Below are positions 50,353 to 60,106 of a stretch of 64,000 nt of DNA, in pieces. The position numbers and the translations under genes are program-made. Source of the DNA: Mesorhizobium sp. ORS 3324 (lineage in GTDB: Bacteria; Pseudomonadota; Alphaproteobacteria; Rhizobiales; Rhizobiaceae); contig LM655200.1 in NCBI GenBank assembly GCA_000824825.2, positions 49,648 to 113,647 of the forward strand. The letters run 5' to 3'. Under the pieces are notes generated by a model that worked only from the letters and a program-made list of their open reading frames with translations, was not told where the DNA came from and did not search any database. Each line of letters starts with the position of its first letter. Position 1 is the first letter of the stretch.

Positions 50353-51006
50353 TCAGTCCGGCACAACCTCGCTCTCGACTGGCGGCAGCTGCGGCGCGTC
50401 CAGCCCATGGAACGGATCGCGCCAGGCATCGATCGCCTCCAGTCGGCCATACCAGCGGCGAAGGGACGGATAGTCGTCAAGCGGCAGCCTGGCAACATCG
50501 TTGTAGGGCAGAAAAGTCGCCATGCGGAAATCGGCATAGCAAACCGAATCTCCGACCAGCCATTCGCGCCCAGAAAACTCGGCTTCAAGGATCGCGGCTG
50601 CCGTGTGGAACTGCCTTAGCCCGTCCTCGACTAGGGCCTTGTCGACCGGCCCCAGGCGCCAGCGCTGCTTGGTGCCGTGTTCGAAATGCACCATGTCGCA
50701 GGCCCTGACGAAGTTCTCCTTGCCCCAGCTCAGCCAGCGGATCATCTCCGGCTCGTCGTCGCCGGTGCGCCAGAAATCCAAACGCATGTCGCGAGAGAGC
50801 CGGCAAGCTATGGCGTCGGCTTCCCAGAGGCTCCATCCCGGGCCGACCAGGATCGGCAAGGTCAGATTGGGGTTCAGCGCACGATAACGCTCCGCCTGTC
50901 CCGGCGCCAAGGGCGCTGCGAATTCGAAGGCGACCTCCGCCTCGAGATGGCGCGCCGTCGCGACCGCGAGGCGGGGATTGGGATTGCGGCTGAACAGAAG
51001 TTTCAT
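50353..51006 (-). CDS. Glutathione S-transferase family protein
   Basis: GGAGAT precedes ATG 51006. The 217-residue product has an N-terminal thioredoxin-like domain (MKLLFSRNPNPRLAVATARH, NPNLTLPILVGPGWSLWEADAIACRL, with the conserved cis-Pro and Glu-Ala-Asp/Ser region) and an all-helical C-terminal domain ending FLPYNDVARLPLDDYPSLRRWYGRLEAIDAW. It lacks a clear catalytic Tyr/Ser/Cys assignment from sequence alone. It is at the right edge of the accessory block. Confidence 0.85.
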   Translation of the reverse strand: MKLLFSRNPNPRLAVATARHLEAEVAFEFAAPLAPGQAERYRALNPNLTLPILVGPGWSLWEADAIACRLSRDMRLDFWRTGDDEPEMIRWLSWGKENFVRACDMVHFEHGTKQRWRLGPVDKALVEDGLRQFHTAAAILEAEFSGREWLVGDSVCYADFRMATFLPYNDVARLPLDDYPSLRRWYGRLEAIDAWRDPFHGLDAPQLPPVESEVVPD

Positions 51007-51315
51007 GTCGATCTCCAAAGGTCCTTCGAATGCCTCTATAGGACGAATGAAAACTGCCCGATGCTACATCGCGCAGGCAGAAACCTGGCGCCGCCAAGGC
51101 TTCCAGCTCGACGGCTTGCACCTGCGGCTGCCTTCAGCTATAGAGCCGCCACCCGCGTAGACACCCTTGGAGGCAACGCGGAGGAAGGCCGGCCAGGCCT
51201 GCATGATCCCCAAAAGCATTTTGGACAGATTGTGCAAGGCCATGACGGCTTTCGACGTTTACGGCCGGGCCGCAAGCCCGCCGCGAACGCTCCACAACAC
51301 GCGAAAGGAAATGCC
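51007..51315. other. 309-base region upstream of rplY
   Basis: This region lies between the divergent GST gene and rplY. It holds the rplY promoter and leader. A GGCCGGCCAGGCC palindrome-like segment sits near 51188-51200. I could not identify a specific regulatory RNA. Confidence 0.35.
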
Positions 51316-51960
51316 ATGAGCCACGATGCTTACGAGCTCAAGGCCGAAGCGCGCGAACAGGTCGGTAAGGGGTCCGCCCGTGCAGTTCGCCGCAACGGTA
51401 AAGTGCCTGCAGTTATTTACGGCGACAAGCAGCCCCCCCTGGCGATCGCCTTGAACTACAAGGACATCTTCTACAAGATCCATGGCGGCGGGTTCCTGAC
51501 CACGATCGCCACGATCGATGTCGACGGCAAGAAGATCCAGGTCCTGCCGAAGGACTTCCAGCTCGATCCGGTCAAGGACTTCCCGGTCCATGTCGACTTC
51601 CTGCGGGTCGGCAAGGACACCGAGGTCAATGTCGACGTGCCCGTCCACTTCATCAACGAGGAGAAGTCGCCCGGCATCAAGCGCGGCGGCGTGCTCAACA
51701 TCGTTCGCCACGAAGTCGAGTTCCACTGCCCGGCGAATGCGATCCCGGAATTCATCACTGTCGATCTTGCCGGCACCGAAATCGGCGACTCGATCCACAT
51801 CTCGGCGGTTACCCTGCCGGCCGGCGTCAAGCCGGTGATCTCCGATCGCGACTTCACCATCGCGACCATCGCCGGCTCCGCGGCGATGAAGCCGGAGGCG
51901 GAGGAGACTGCCGAAGCGGCAGCGCCTGAAGCTGAGGCCGCTGAGACTGAAGAGAAGTAA
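51316..51960 (+). CDS. rplY: Ribosomal protein bL25 / general stress protein Ctc
   Basis: AAAGGAAATGCC precedes ATG 51316; longer in-frame starts to 50677 overlap the GST gene and are not conserved. The 214-residue protein has the N-terminal 5S rRNA-binding bL25 domain (YELKAEAREQVGKGSARAVRRNGKVPAVIYG) and the C-terminal Ctc domain (PVHFINEEKSPGIKRGGVLNIVRHEVEFHCPA), ending in an acidic Glu/Ala tail. It is followed by pth and ychF, the usual order. Confidence 0.95.
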   Translation: MSHDAYELKAEAREQVGKGSARAVRRNGKVPAVIYGDKQPPLAIALNYKDIFYKIHGGGFLTTIATIDVDGKKIQVLPKDFQLDPVKDFPVHVDFLRVGKDTEVNVDVPVHFINEEKSPGIKRGGVLNIVRHEVEFHCPANAIPEFITVDLAGTEIGDSIHISAVTLPAGVKPVISDRDFTIATIAGSAAMKPEAEETAEAAAPEAEAAETEEK

Positions 51961-51980
51961 TTTTCCGCCTGGAGTCGACG

Positions 51981-52703
51981 ATGCTTGTGTTTGCAGGCCT
52001 CGGCAATCCGGGCGCGAAATACGCCAACAACCGGCATAACGTCGGCTTCATGGCGGCGGACGCGATTGCCCGCCGCCATTCCTTTTCGCCCTGGTCGAAG
52101 AAGTTCCAGGGGCTGGTCTCGGAAGGCGCGCTCGGTGGCGAGAAGGTCCTTTTGATCAAGCCGCAGACCTTCATGAACCTGTCCGGACAGTCGGTCGGCG
52201 AGGCGCTGCGCTTCTATAAGCTCGACGCCGGAGCCCTCACCGTCTTCTACGACGAGATCGACCTCGCCGCCGGCAAGGTCAGAGTCAAGGTGGGCGGCGG
52301 CTCCGGCGGCCACAACGGCATCCGTTCGCTCGACCAGCATGTCGGCAATGCCTATCGCCGCGTGCGCATTGGCATCGGCCATCCCGGCGTCAAGGAGATG
52401 GTGCACGGCCATGTGCTCGGCGATTTCGCCAAGGCCGACCGTGAATGGCTGGACGTGTTGCTCGACGCGATCGCCGATGACGCCGCGCTGCTGGCCAAGG
52501 GCGACGACTCCTCGTTCATGAACCGCATCACGCTCACTTTGCGCGACAAGCTGGTGCCGACCGGCGACGACGACCGGCCGCCACCCAAGGCTCCCAAAAA
52601 ACAGAGCCACATCCGCCAGGCCCGCCCGCAGCAGCCGCCGGCGAAGGTTCCCGAAAGCGGCCCGATGGCCGCGATGCTGAAGAAGCTGTTCGGCAAGGAC
52701 TAG
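51981..52703 (+). CDS. pth: Peptidyl-tRNA hydrolase
   Basis: The 240-residue enzyme frees tRNA from peptidyl-tRNA that drops off ribosomes. Motifs are VFAGLGNPGAKYANNRHNVGFM with the catalytic His, LIKPQTFMNLSGQSVGEAL and GGGSGGHNGIRSLDQHVG with the conserved Asn/Asp. The last ~50 residues are a basic, Pro-rich tail (RPPPKAPKKQSHIRQARPQQPP) not found in E. coli but common in alphaproteobacteria. It is 20 bases after rplY and probably co-transcribed. Confidence 0.95.
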   Translation: MLVFAGLGNPGAKYANNRHNVGFMAADAIARRHSFSPWSKKFQGLVSEGALGGEKVLLIKPQTFMNLSGQSVGEALRFYKLDAGALTVFYDEIDLAAGKVRVKVGGGSGGHNGIRSLDQHVGNAYRRVRIGIGHPGVKEMVHGHVLGDFAKADREWLDVLLDAIADDAALLAKGDDSSFMNRITLTLRDKLVPTGDDDRPPPKAPKKQSHIRQARPQQPPAKVPESGPMAAMLKKLFGKD

Positions 52704-52797
52704 GCCCTTTCACGATCAGGGCATGGGGCTTGACGTTCGTCACCCCTTTCGCCCATAGCCCTCACCAAATTTCGAATTCCCGATAGGACCGGACAAG

Positions 52798-53901
52798 ATG
52801 GGTTTCAAATGTGGCATCGTTGGCTTGCCCAACGTCGGCAAGTCGACGCTGTTCAATGCGTTGACGAGGACGGCCGCCGCGCAGGCCGCCAACTATCCTT
52901 TCTGCACCATCGAGCCGAACACCGGCGAGGTGGCGGTGCCAGATCCGCGCCTGCAGAAGATCGCCGCGATCGGCAAGTCGAAGGAGATCATCCCGACTCG
53001 CATCTCCTTCGTCGACATCGCCGGCCTGGTGCGCGGTGCCTCCAAGGGCGAAGGGCTGGGCAACCAGTTCCTCGCCAACATCCGCGAGGTCGACGCCATC
53101 GTGCATGTGCTGCGCTGCTTCGAGGATGACGACATCGCCCATGTCGAAGGCCGCATCGATCCGGTCGCCGACGCCGAGACCGTCGAGACCGAGCTGATGC
53201 TTGCCGACCTGGAAAGCCTCGAGCGCCGCATCGTCCAGGTCCGCAAGCGCGCCGCCGGCAAGGACAAGGAAGCAATGACCGTGCTGCCGATGATGGAGGC
53301 GGCGCTCGAATTGCTGCAGGCGGGCCGCCCGACGCGCGTGCTGCTCAACGGTATCGCGGCGGAGGACCTGCGCATCCTGCAGGGCCTGAACCTGCTCACC
53401 TCGCATCCCGTCCTCTATGTCTGCAACGTCGCAGAGGCCGATGCCGCGACCGGCAACGAGCACACCAGGGCGGTGGAGAAAATGGCCGCCGCGCAAGGCG
53501 CCGGCACGGTGGTGATATCGGCGGCGATCGAGGCGGAAGTCGCTCAACTTTCCGACGAGGAGGAACTGGAATTCCTTGCCTCCATCGGCCTCGACGAGCC
53601 GGGCCTCAACAAGGTGATCCGCGCCGGCTACGAATTGTTGCAGCTCATCACCTATTTCACCGTCGGGCCGAAGGAGACGCGCGCCTGGACGATCCACAAG
53701 GGCGACAAGGCACCGCAGGCGGCCGGCGTCATCCACACCGACTTCGAACGCGGCTTCATCCGCGCGCAGACGATCTCCTACAACGACTTCGTCACGCTGG
53801 GCGGCGAAGTGGCGGCCAAGGAGGCCGGCAAGGCGCGTGACGAAGGCAAGGAATATGTCGTCCAGGACGGCGACATCATGCTGTTCAAGTTCAACACCTG
53901 A
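52798..53901 (+). CDS. ychF: Redox-regulated ATPase YchF
   Basis: The 367-residue Obg-like ATPase has the G1 loop GIVGLPNVGKSTLFNAL, NYPFCTIEPNTGEV (switch I), FVDIAGLVRGASKGEGLGNQFL (G3) and the C-terminal TGS domain (LLQLITYFTVGPKETRAWTI..GAKAPQAA-like). YchF/OLA1 proteins prefer ATP and bind the ribosome. It is the third gene of the rplY-pth-ychF set. Confidence 0.97.
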   Translation: MGFKCGIVGLPNVGKSTLFNALTRTAAAQAANYPFCTIEPNTGEVAVPDPRLQKIAAIGKSKEIIPTRISFVDIAGLVRGASKGEGLGNQFLANIREVDAIVHVLRCFEDDDIAHVEGRIDPVADAETVETELMLADLESLERRIVQVRKRAAGKDKEAMTVLPMMEAALELLQAGRPTRVLLNGIAAEDLRILQGLNLLTSHPVLYVCNVAEADAATGNEHTRAVEKMAAAQGAGTVVISAAIEAEVAQLSDEEELEFLASIGLDEPGLNKVIRAGYELLQLITYFTVGPKETRAWTIHKGDKAPQAAGVIHTDFERGFIRAQTISYNDFVTLGGEVAAKEAGKARDEGKEYVVQDGDIMLFKFNT

Positions 53902-54103
53902 CGCCGCCGTTCCGCCACTCTTCCGCCCGGCGCGTGGCCAGATCTCGTGATGCAGCTGGACTCGCCGCGGCTGGCTCCGACCGGCGGCGCGGCGTCGGTT
54001 GCGTTCGGCTGGCTCACCAGAAAGGACTTGACCAAATAGCCTTCGGCCTGCATCCGGGATGCCCGAACTTGGGGATCACGCATTCGTCAACCGGATTGCC
54101 GAC

Positions 54104-54565
54104 ATGACCGGAAAGACCTGGGCCTATGAGGATTTCGTCGAGGGCGCCTCGCTCGAGCTCGGCAGCAAGGATGTCAGCGCCGCCGAGATCATCGAATTTG
54201 CCAGCGAATTCGATGCCCAGCCGATGCATCTCGACGAGGAGGCCGGCAAGGCCAGTATCCTGGGCGGGCTTTCGGCTTCGGGCTGGCACACCTGTGCGAT
54301 GTTCATGCGCATGCTGTGCGACGCCTTCCTGCTCGATTCGACCTCGCAGGGCTCGCCGGGCATCGAGCATGTGAAATGGAAGAAGCCGGTACTGGCCGGC
54401 GACCGGCTCACCGGCAAGGTCACGGTGCTTTCCAAGCGCCAATCCAAATCGAGGCCCCAGCTCGGCCTCGTCAGCATGCGCAGCGAGCTCTTCAACCAGC
54501 GCGGCGATTGCGTCTTCGAGCTGGAGAACACCGGCATGTTCCTCACCCGCGAGGCCGCCGCGTGA
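54104..54565 (+). CDS. MaoC-family dehydratase, first of a tandem pair
   Basis: The 153-residue hotdog-fold protein from ATG 54104 has DVSAAEIIEFASEFDAQPMHLDEEAG, a MaoC/R-hydratase signature with the catalytic Asp/His positions, and SASGWHTCAMFMRMLCDAF, then KWKKPVLAGDRLTGKVTV. Such enzymes hydrate (R)-enoyl-CoA or similar. An earlier in-frame ATG at 54059 lacks conservation. Its stop overlaps the GTG start of a second MaoC gene, suggesting a heterodimer. Confidence 0.88.
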   Translation: MTGKTWAYEDFVEGASLELGSKDVSAAEIIEFASEFDAQPMHLDEEAGKASILGGLSASGWHTCAMFMRMLCDAFLLDSTSQGSPGIEHVKWKKPVLAGDRLTGKVTVLSKRQSKSRPQLGLVSMRSELFNQRGDCVFELENTGMFLTREAAA

Positions 54566-55032
54566 CGCTCGACGAGTATTTCCTGATCGGCGAAACCGTC
54601 ACGCTCGGCTCGCACAGGTTCGAAGCCGAAGAGATCAAGGCGTTTGCCCGCAAATACGACCCGCAAATCTTCCATGTCGACGAGGAGGCGGCAAAGGAGA
54701 GCGTGCTTGGCGGGCTCTGCGCGTCCGGCTGGCACACCGCCGCCACCTGGATGAAATACAACCTCGCAAAGCGCATGGAGACCGAAGGCGTGCGCTGGAC
54801 CGGACCGGGGCCGCAGCCCGAATTCGGCCCCTCGCCGGGCTTCCGCAACCTGAAATGGCTGAAGCCGGTCTATGCCGGCGAGACGGTGACCTTCACTCGC
54901 ACCGCCCTCGCCCACCGTCCGCTTGCCGGGCGCACCGGCTGGAACCTGCTCACGCTGCGTTCCGAAGGTTTTGACTCGACCGGCGACAAGGTCATCGAGT
55001 TCGACAGCGCCGTGCTGGTGAAGGTGGAGTAG
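54562..55032 (+). CDS. MaoC-family dehydratase, second of a tandem pair
   Basis: GTG 54562 overlaps the previous stop by four bases. The 156-residue product has EEIKAFARKYDPQIFHVDEEAAKESVLGGLCASGWHTAATW (given in part as KYDPQIFHVDEEAA), and LKWLKPVYAGETVTFTRTAL. It is clearly homologous to the first gene. The coupled pair may form a heteromeric hydratase. The pathway (fatty acid, PHA or other) is not shown by the neighbours. Confidence 0.9.
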   Translation: MTLDEYFLIGETVTLGSHRFEAEEIKAFARKYDPQIFHVDEEAAKESVLGGLCASGWHTAATWMKYNLAKRMETEGVRWTGPGPQPEFGPSPGFRNLKWLKPVYAGETVTFTRTALAHRPLAGRTGWNLLTLRSEGFDSTGDKVIEFDSAVLVKVE

Positions 55033-55042
55033 CGCCACCTCT

Positions 55043-55068
55043 CCTTCTCCCCTTGTTGTGGGAGAAGG
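55043..55068. terminator. Bidirectional hairpin between MaoC and apt genes
   Basis: CCTTCTCCC (55043-55051) and GGGAGAAGG (55060-55068) form a 9-bp stem. It lies between convergent genes and belongs to the common rhizobial CTTCTCCC..GGGAGAAG repeat type, related in style to the element found inside uvrB. Confidence 0.7.
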
Positions 55069-55077
55069 GAAAGCGCT

Positions 55078-55623
55078 TCAATGCCCCTCGAACCCGATCA
55101 GCGTCCTGACCGGCACGCCGAGCGCCTCCAGCTTCTGGCGCCCGCCGAGATCCGGCAGGTCGATGACGAAGCAGGCGGCGACGATGTCGGCGCCGATCTG
55201 CCTGAGCAGCTTCACCGCTGCTTCCGCCGTGCCGCCGGTGGCGATCAGATCGTCGACCACAATCACCTTCTCGCCCTCCAACACGCCGTCCTTGTGCATC
55301 TCCATCTCGTCCAGCCCGTATTCGAGGCTGTAGGCGACGCGCACCGTTTCATAAGGCAGCTTGCCCTTCTTGCGGATCGGCACGAACCCGGCCGAAAGCT
55401 GATGCGCCACGGCGCCGCCCAGGATGAAGCCGCGCGCCTCGATGCCGGCGATCTTGTCCACCTTCAAGCCGGCATAGGGATGTACCAGCTCGTCGATGGC
55501 GCGGCGAAAGGCGCGCGCGTCGCCAAGCAGCGTGGTGATGTCGCGAAACAGGATGCCTGGTCTCGGATAGTCCGGAATTGTGCGGATCGCGGCAAGCAGC
55601 GTGTCTTCGAGCGAGGATTTCAT
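55078..55623 (-). CDS. apt: Adenine phosphoribosyltransferase
   Basis: The 181-residue enzyme makes AMP from adenine and PRPP in purine salvage. It has DYPRPGILFRDITTLLGD, AGIEARGFILGGAVA, and the PRPP-binding loop VIVVDDLIATGGTAEAAV. The start ATG 55623 follows GGAGAG; upstream in-frame residues are unconserved. It is convergent with the MaoC pair. Confidence 0.95.
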   Translation of the reverse strand: MKSSLEDTLLAAIRTIPDYPRPGILFRDITTLLGDARAFRRAIDELVHPYAGLKVDKIAGIEARGFILGGAVAHQLSAGFVPIRKKGKLPYETVRVAYSLEYGLDEMEMHKDGVLEGEKVIVVDDLIATGGTAEAAVKLLRQIGADIVAACFVIDLPDLGGRQKLEALGVPVRTLIGFEGH

Positions 55624-55855
55624 GAGACGGGCTCTCCGCGTGTCGGGCTGTCGGTATGCGTGGCGTCCGCGCATCTCGGCGCAACGCAACCCGCAACGGC
55701 TACCGCGATGCAGCGCCGGAGACAAGCGCAACCGGCAAAGGATTGGCGGCACCTGCCTTGTCTCGACCTTCTAGCAGCCCTCGCGCCTCACCGGCAGCGA
55801 TACACCCAGGAAGACCTCGGCCCTGTCTCCCTCCCCCTCGCCTTCAGCGCATGAA

Positions 55856-55877
55856 AAGGGCGCCCGAAGGCGCCCTT
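55856..55877. terminator. Terminator after the PAP2 phosphatase gene
   Basis: AAGGGCGCC (55856-55864), CGAA loop, GGCGCCCTT (55869-55877) is a stable stem. On the minus strand it is followed by TTTCAT, weak but adequate, 25 bases after the stop at 55902. Confidence 0.7.
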
Positions 55878-55901
55878 GCTGCCAGCTCCACGGGAGCCAG
55901 G

Positions 55902-56597
55902 TCACATGCCGAGGTCGGAACGCAGTTCGGAGCGTGCTACTTCGTATTCAGCCTTGAAATCGGGGCGGCTGAGCAGGACCGCGGCAATCACGCTGCCGGA
56001 TATCTTGCCCATCTCGATATCGGACGGATAGTGGATACCGCCGACTACGCGATTATGGGCATATTCGGCCGCGCGCGCCATGATCTCGGCGCGCTTTTCA
56101 GGCACCATGTCGGACAGGATGATGCCCATCATGGTCCCGACCGTCGCATGGCCCGACGGCCAGGAGCCGGAGTTCGACCGCTTCACGACCGGCTTGACGA
56201 GATCGCTGAGCTGATGCGGGCGCGGACGCTTCCAGACATCCTTGGCGGGGTCGACGACCGCGCCTTCGGTGGCCGTGACGCGATCGAAGAAGGCAGCGAA
56301 CTTCGGCAGCGTCTCCTTGTTGAACTTCGGCCCCATGACATCGGCAAAGCGCCAGACATTTTCCTCGGCGTCGGCGATGGCCCGCTTTTCCATCTCGGGC
56401 GTACGTGTCACCTGCAGCGTGAGCACCTCGGCGAGTTCGGCCTTGGTCTCGGCCGAATCGTTTGCCGGTGGCGGCGGCAGGATCATCGTCAGATCGATGT
56501 CCTTGCTGGTGACGAAGGGCTGGGCGTCCTCGGCGCGGACCGTAGTGCCGGCAACGAGAACAAGCAGTATGGCTGCAAACGGCGCAAATCTTTTCAT
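55902..56597 (-). CDS. PAP2-family (class A non-specific) acid phosphatase
   Basis: The ATG at 56597 opens a 231-residue protein with signal peptide MKRFAPFAAILLVLVAGTTVRAE. The PAP2 catalytic motifs are KDVWKRPRP (KxxxxRP type), SGSWPSGHAT and AHNRVVGGIHYPSDIE (SRxxxxxHxxxD type, with N before R). The layout matches PhoN/PhoC class A acid phosphatases of the periplasm, which release phosphate from many esters. It is monocistronic, between apt and petC. Confidence 0.92.
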   Translation of the reverse strand: MKRFAPFAAILLVLVAGTTVRAEDAQPFVTSKDIDLTMILPPPPANDSAETKAELAEVLTLQVTRTPEMEKRAIADAEENVWRFADVMGPKFNKETLPKFAAFFDRVTATEGAVVDPAKDVWKRPRPHQLSDLVKPVVKRSNSGSWPSGHATVGTMMGIILSDMVPEKRAEIMARAAEYAHNRVVGGIHYPSDIEMGKISGSVIAAVLLSRPDFKAEYEVARSELRSDLGM

Positions 56598-56690
56598 GGG
56601 TGCGATCCTTTGGTGAGAGCAACGCAGGATCGTCGGATGCGGTGACGGCCATATGACATGGCCGGAGCGTTGAGCCCGCCGCCAAAAGAA

Positions 56691-56714
56691 AAAGGGCGCC
56701 CTGCGGCGCCCTTT
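56691..56714 (-). terminator. Terminator after petABC
   Basis: AAAGGGCGCC (56691-56700) and GGCGCCCTTT (56705-56714) form the stem with a CTGC loop. On the minus strand the following bases read TTCTTTTGG. It ends the cytochrome bc1 operon. Confidence 0.8.
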
Positions 56715-56740
56715 CGAACCTTTGCCACCGATCGCTGGCC

Positions 56741-57595
<855 letters not shown>

Positions 57596-57614
57596 GCCAA
57601 ATCCCCTCAGATTC

Positions 57615-58916
57615 TCAGCCCTTGGTTTCCGGCGCGGCCGCCGCGCCTGTCGGATATCCGCCGGCCCGCTTGTTCTTTTCCAGCACCGCCTCGGTGATCG
57701 AGTTCGGCATGCGCCGCGGCGTCTCGATCAGGCCGAGCACCGGCATGATGACCAGGAAGAAGGCGAAGTAGAACAGCGTCGCCATCTGCGCCATGAACAC
57801 GTAAGAGCCTTCCGCCGGCTGCGAGCCCAGCCATCCGAGCAGGATGGCGTCGGCCACGAACAGCCAGAAGAACAGCTTGTACCAGGGCCGGTAGACCGCC
57901 GAACGCACCTTGGAGGTGTCGAGCCACGGCACCAGGAACAGCATGGCGATGGCGCCAAACATGCACAGTACGCCGCCGAGCTTGGAATTGATCGGCCCGA
58001 TGTTGAAGGTGATGGCGCGCAGGATCGCGTAGAACGGCAGGAAGTACCATTCCGGAACGATGTGGGCCGGCGTCTTCAGCGGGTTGGCGACCGTATAGTT
58101 GTCCGGGTGGCCGAGATAGTTCGGCAGGTAAAAGACGAAATAGGCGAAGACGAACAGGAACACCATCATGCCGAACGCGTCCTTGATGGTGGCGTAGGGC
58201 GTGAACGGAACCGTGTCGGTCTTCGACTTGACCTCGATGCCGGTCGGGTTCGACTGGCCGACGACGTGCAGCGCCCAGATGTGCAGCACGACGACGCCGG
58301 CGATCATGAACGGCAACAGGTAATGCAGCGCAAAGAAGCGGTTCAGCGTCGGATTGTCGACGGCGAAACCGCCAAGCAGCAGTTCCTGGATCCAGTTGCC
58401 GACCAGCGGAATGGCGCTGAAGAAGCCGGTGATGACCGTGGCGCCCCAGAAGCTCATCTGTCCCCAGGGCAGCACGTAGCCCATGAAGCCGGTGGCCATC
58501 ATCAACAGGTAGATGATGCAGCCGAGGATCCAGAGCAGCTCGCGCGGCGCCTTGTAGGAGCCGTAGAAGAGCCCGCGGAAGATGTGGATGTAGACGGCGA
58601 CGAAGAAGAACGAAGCGCCGTTGGAATGGAGATAGCGCAAGAGCCATCCTGAATTCACGTCGCGCATGATCTTCTCGACCGAATCGAAGGCGAGATTGGT
58701 GTCGGACGTGTAGTGCATGGCCAGCACGATGCCGGTCAGGATCTGCGCGGCCAACATGATCGACAGGATGCCACCGAACGTCCACATGTAGTTGAGGTTG
58801 CGCGGCACCGGATAGGCGACGAAGCTGTCATAGACCAGCCGCGGCAGCGGCATGCGGGCGTCGAACCAGCGCTCGATGCCATTCTTCGGCGTGTAGGTGG
58901 AATGTCCCTCGCTCAT
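57615..58916 (-). CDS. petB: Cytochrome b of the bc1 complex
   Basis: The start ATG 58916 follows AGGCAGGGGATA. The 433-residue protein has eight or nine membrane helices, the haem-ligand His residues in the second and fourth helices (GWLLRYLHSNGASFFFVAVYIHIFRGL, split, and HYLLPFMIAGVVVLHIWALHVVG, split) and the Qo-site PEWY in IVPEWYFLPFYAIL. It oxidises quinol and reduces quinone in the membrane. It lies between petA and petC. Confidence 0.97.
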   Translation of the reverse strand: MSEGHSTYTPKNGIERWFDARMPLPRLVYDSFVAYPVPRNLNYMWTFGGILSIMLAAQILTGIVLAMHYTSDTNLAFDSVEKIMRDVNSGWLLRYLHSNGASFFFVAVYIHIFRGLFYGSYKAPRELLWILGCIIYLLMMATGFMGYVLPWGQMSFWGATVITGFFSAIPLVGNWIQELLLGGFAVDNPTLNRFFALHYLLPFMIAGVVVLHIWALHVVGQSNPTGIEVKSKTDTVPFTPYATIKDAFGMMVFLFVFAYFVFYLPNYLGHPDNYTVANPLKTPAHIVPEWYFLPFYAILRAITFNIGPINSKLGGVLCMFGAIAMLFLVPWLDTSKVRSAVYRPWYKLFFWLFVADAILLGWLGSQPAEGSYVFMAQMATLFYFAFFLVIMPVLGLIETPRRMPNSITEAVLEKNKRAGGYPTGAAAAPETKG

Positions 58917-58932
58917 AGAAATATCCCCTGCC

Positions 58933-59493
58933 TCAGCCGATACGGATCTTGGTGTCGGAAATGAACTGGTAGACCGGTATCGCCATGTTCTCAGGCGCCG
59001 GGCCTTTGCGGATGCGTCCGGCGGTGTCGTACTGCGAGCCGTGGCACGGGCAGAACCAGCCGCCGAAATCGCCTTCCTGGCCGAGCGGGATGCAGCCGAG
59101 ATGGGTGCAGACCTGCACCATGACCATCCAGGCTTCCTTGCCGGGCGTGGTGCGGTTGGCGTCGGTTGCCGGCGCGTCGGCCGCCAGGTTGGCGTTGCGG
59201 GCGATTGGATCCTTGAGGTCATTAAGGCTGACCGCCGCGCCGTCCTTCATTTCCTTCTCGGTGCGGTTGCGCACCACGACCGGCTTGCCGCGCCACTTGA
59301 CGATCAGCGAGCTGCCGGGCTGCAGCGACGAGACATCGACCTCGACCGAGGCCAGCGCCAGCGTCGAGGCGTCCGGGCGCATCTGGTCGATGAACGGCCA
59401 GGCGACGGCCCCTGCGCCAACCACGGCGGCCATGCCGGTGGCAACGTAGAGGAAATCGCGACGGTTGGGATCGTGGATGTCGGTTGCGCTCAC
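58933..59493 (-). CDS. petA: Rieske iron-sulfur protein of the bc1 complex
   Basis: The 186-residue protein has a twin-arginine-type N-terminus (DPNRRDFLYVATGMAAVVGAG), a single anchor helix, and the 2Fe-2S motifs VCTHLGCIP and CPCHGSQYD. It moves between cytochrome b and c1. It is the first gene of petABC, transcribed on the minus strand. A MarR/OmpR pair resembling PetP/PetR lies at 27.9-29.1 kb. Confidence 0.97.
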   Translation of the reverse strand: MSATDIHDPNRRDFLYVATGMAAVVGAGAVAWPFIDQMRPDASTLALASVEVDVSSLQPGSSLIVKWRGKPVVVRNRTEKEMKDGAAVSLNDLKDPIARNANLAADAPATDANRTTPGKEAWMVMVQVCTHLGCIPLGQEGDFGGWFCPCHGSQYDTAGRIRKGPAPENMAIPVYQFISDTKIRIG

Positions 59494-59785
59494 GGGTGCC
59501 TGATCCTTTCGCCTCTTCAGTGCCGGCGGACGAGCCTTGTTCCCCGCTCGATCGCGCCCGCCCGACAGCGCATGGCGAACAGGCTAGCGAATTCCTCCGG
59601 CATTTGGAGTTCGGTTTATGCGTGCAGCCCGTTTTTGTCCAGTCGGGTGAGGCCACAAGGGCACATTGTCGCGGGCATGCGCTGCGGTCAGGGCGAGAGC
59701 TTCGCCGGCGACCCGCCGGATGCCGGAAAACAGCGGGAAATCGGCAGCGAAATCAGTGAATGGCCGAGATAGATTGCGTCGCGAT

Positions 59786-60097
59786 CTAGCTCGCGCCGAG
59801 CCTGACCAGCACAGCCCTTGGGATATTGTATTCGCGGATCACGGCGTCATGCTTGCGCAGGCCACAGAGCTCGCGCTGGATGAAATAGGCGTGGACGGCC
59901 GCCGCTGCTTCCTTGAGCAGCCGGCTGCGATCGCCGCCTTCGCCGTTCTGGCGCAGCTTTGCCAGGGTTTCCTCGACGCGCTGGCCGGCGCGGCCAAGGG
60001 CGGCCGCCTTTTCGGCGAGGATCTCGTGGCCGAGCATGTCGAGCGCGCTTTCCTGCACGCCCGATCGTCCGAAATTCGTGGGCATTCTGACCGACAT
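59786..60097 (-). CDS. Conserved hypothetical protein, 103 aa (DUF6665-like)
   Basis: The product MSVRMPTNFGRSGVQESALD continues MLGHEILAEKAAALGRAGQRVEETLAKL, a soluble helical protein ending REYNIPRAVLVRLGAS. It resembles a small rhizobial family I recall as DUF6665, without known function. It starts 10 bases after the stop of the ABC exporter gene at 60107, so it is probably in the same transcript. Confidence 0.75.
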   Translation of the reverse strand: MSVRMPTNFGRSGVQESALDMLGHEILAEKAAALGRAGQRVEETLAKLRQNGEGGDRSRLLKEAAAAVHAYFIQRELCGLRKHDAVIREYNIPRAVLVRLGAS

Positions 60098-60106
60098 GGC
60101 TGCGTT

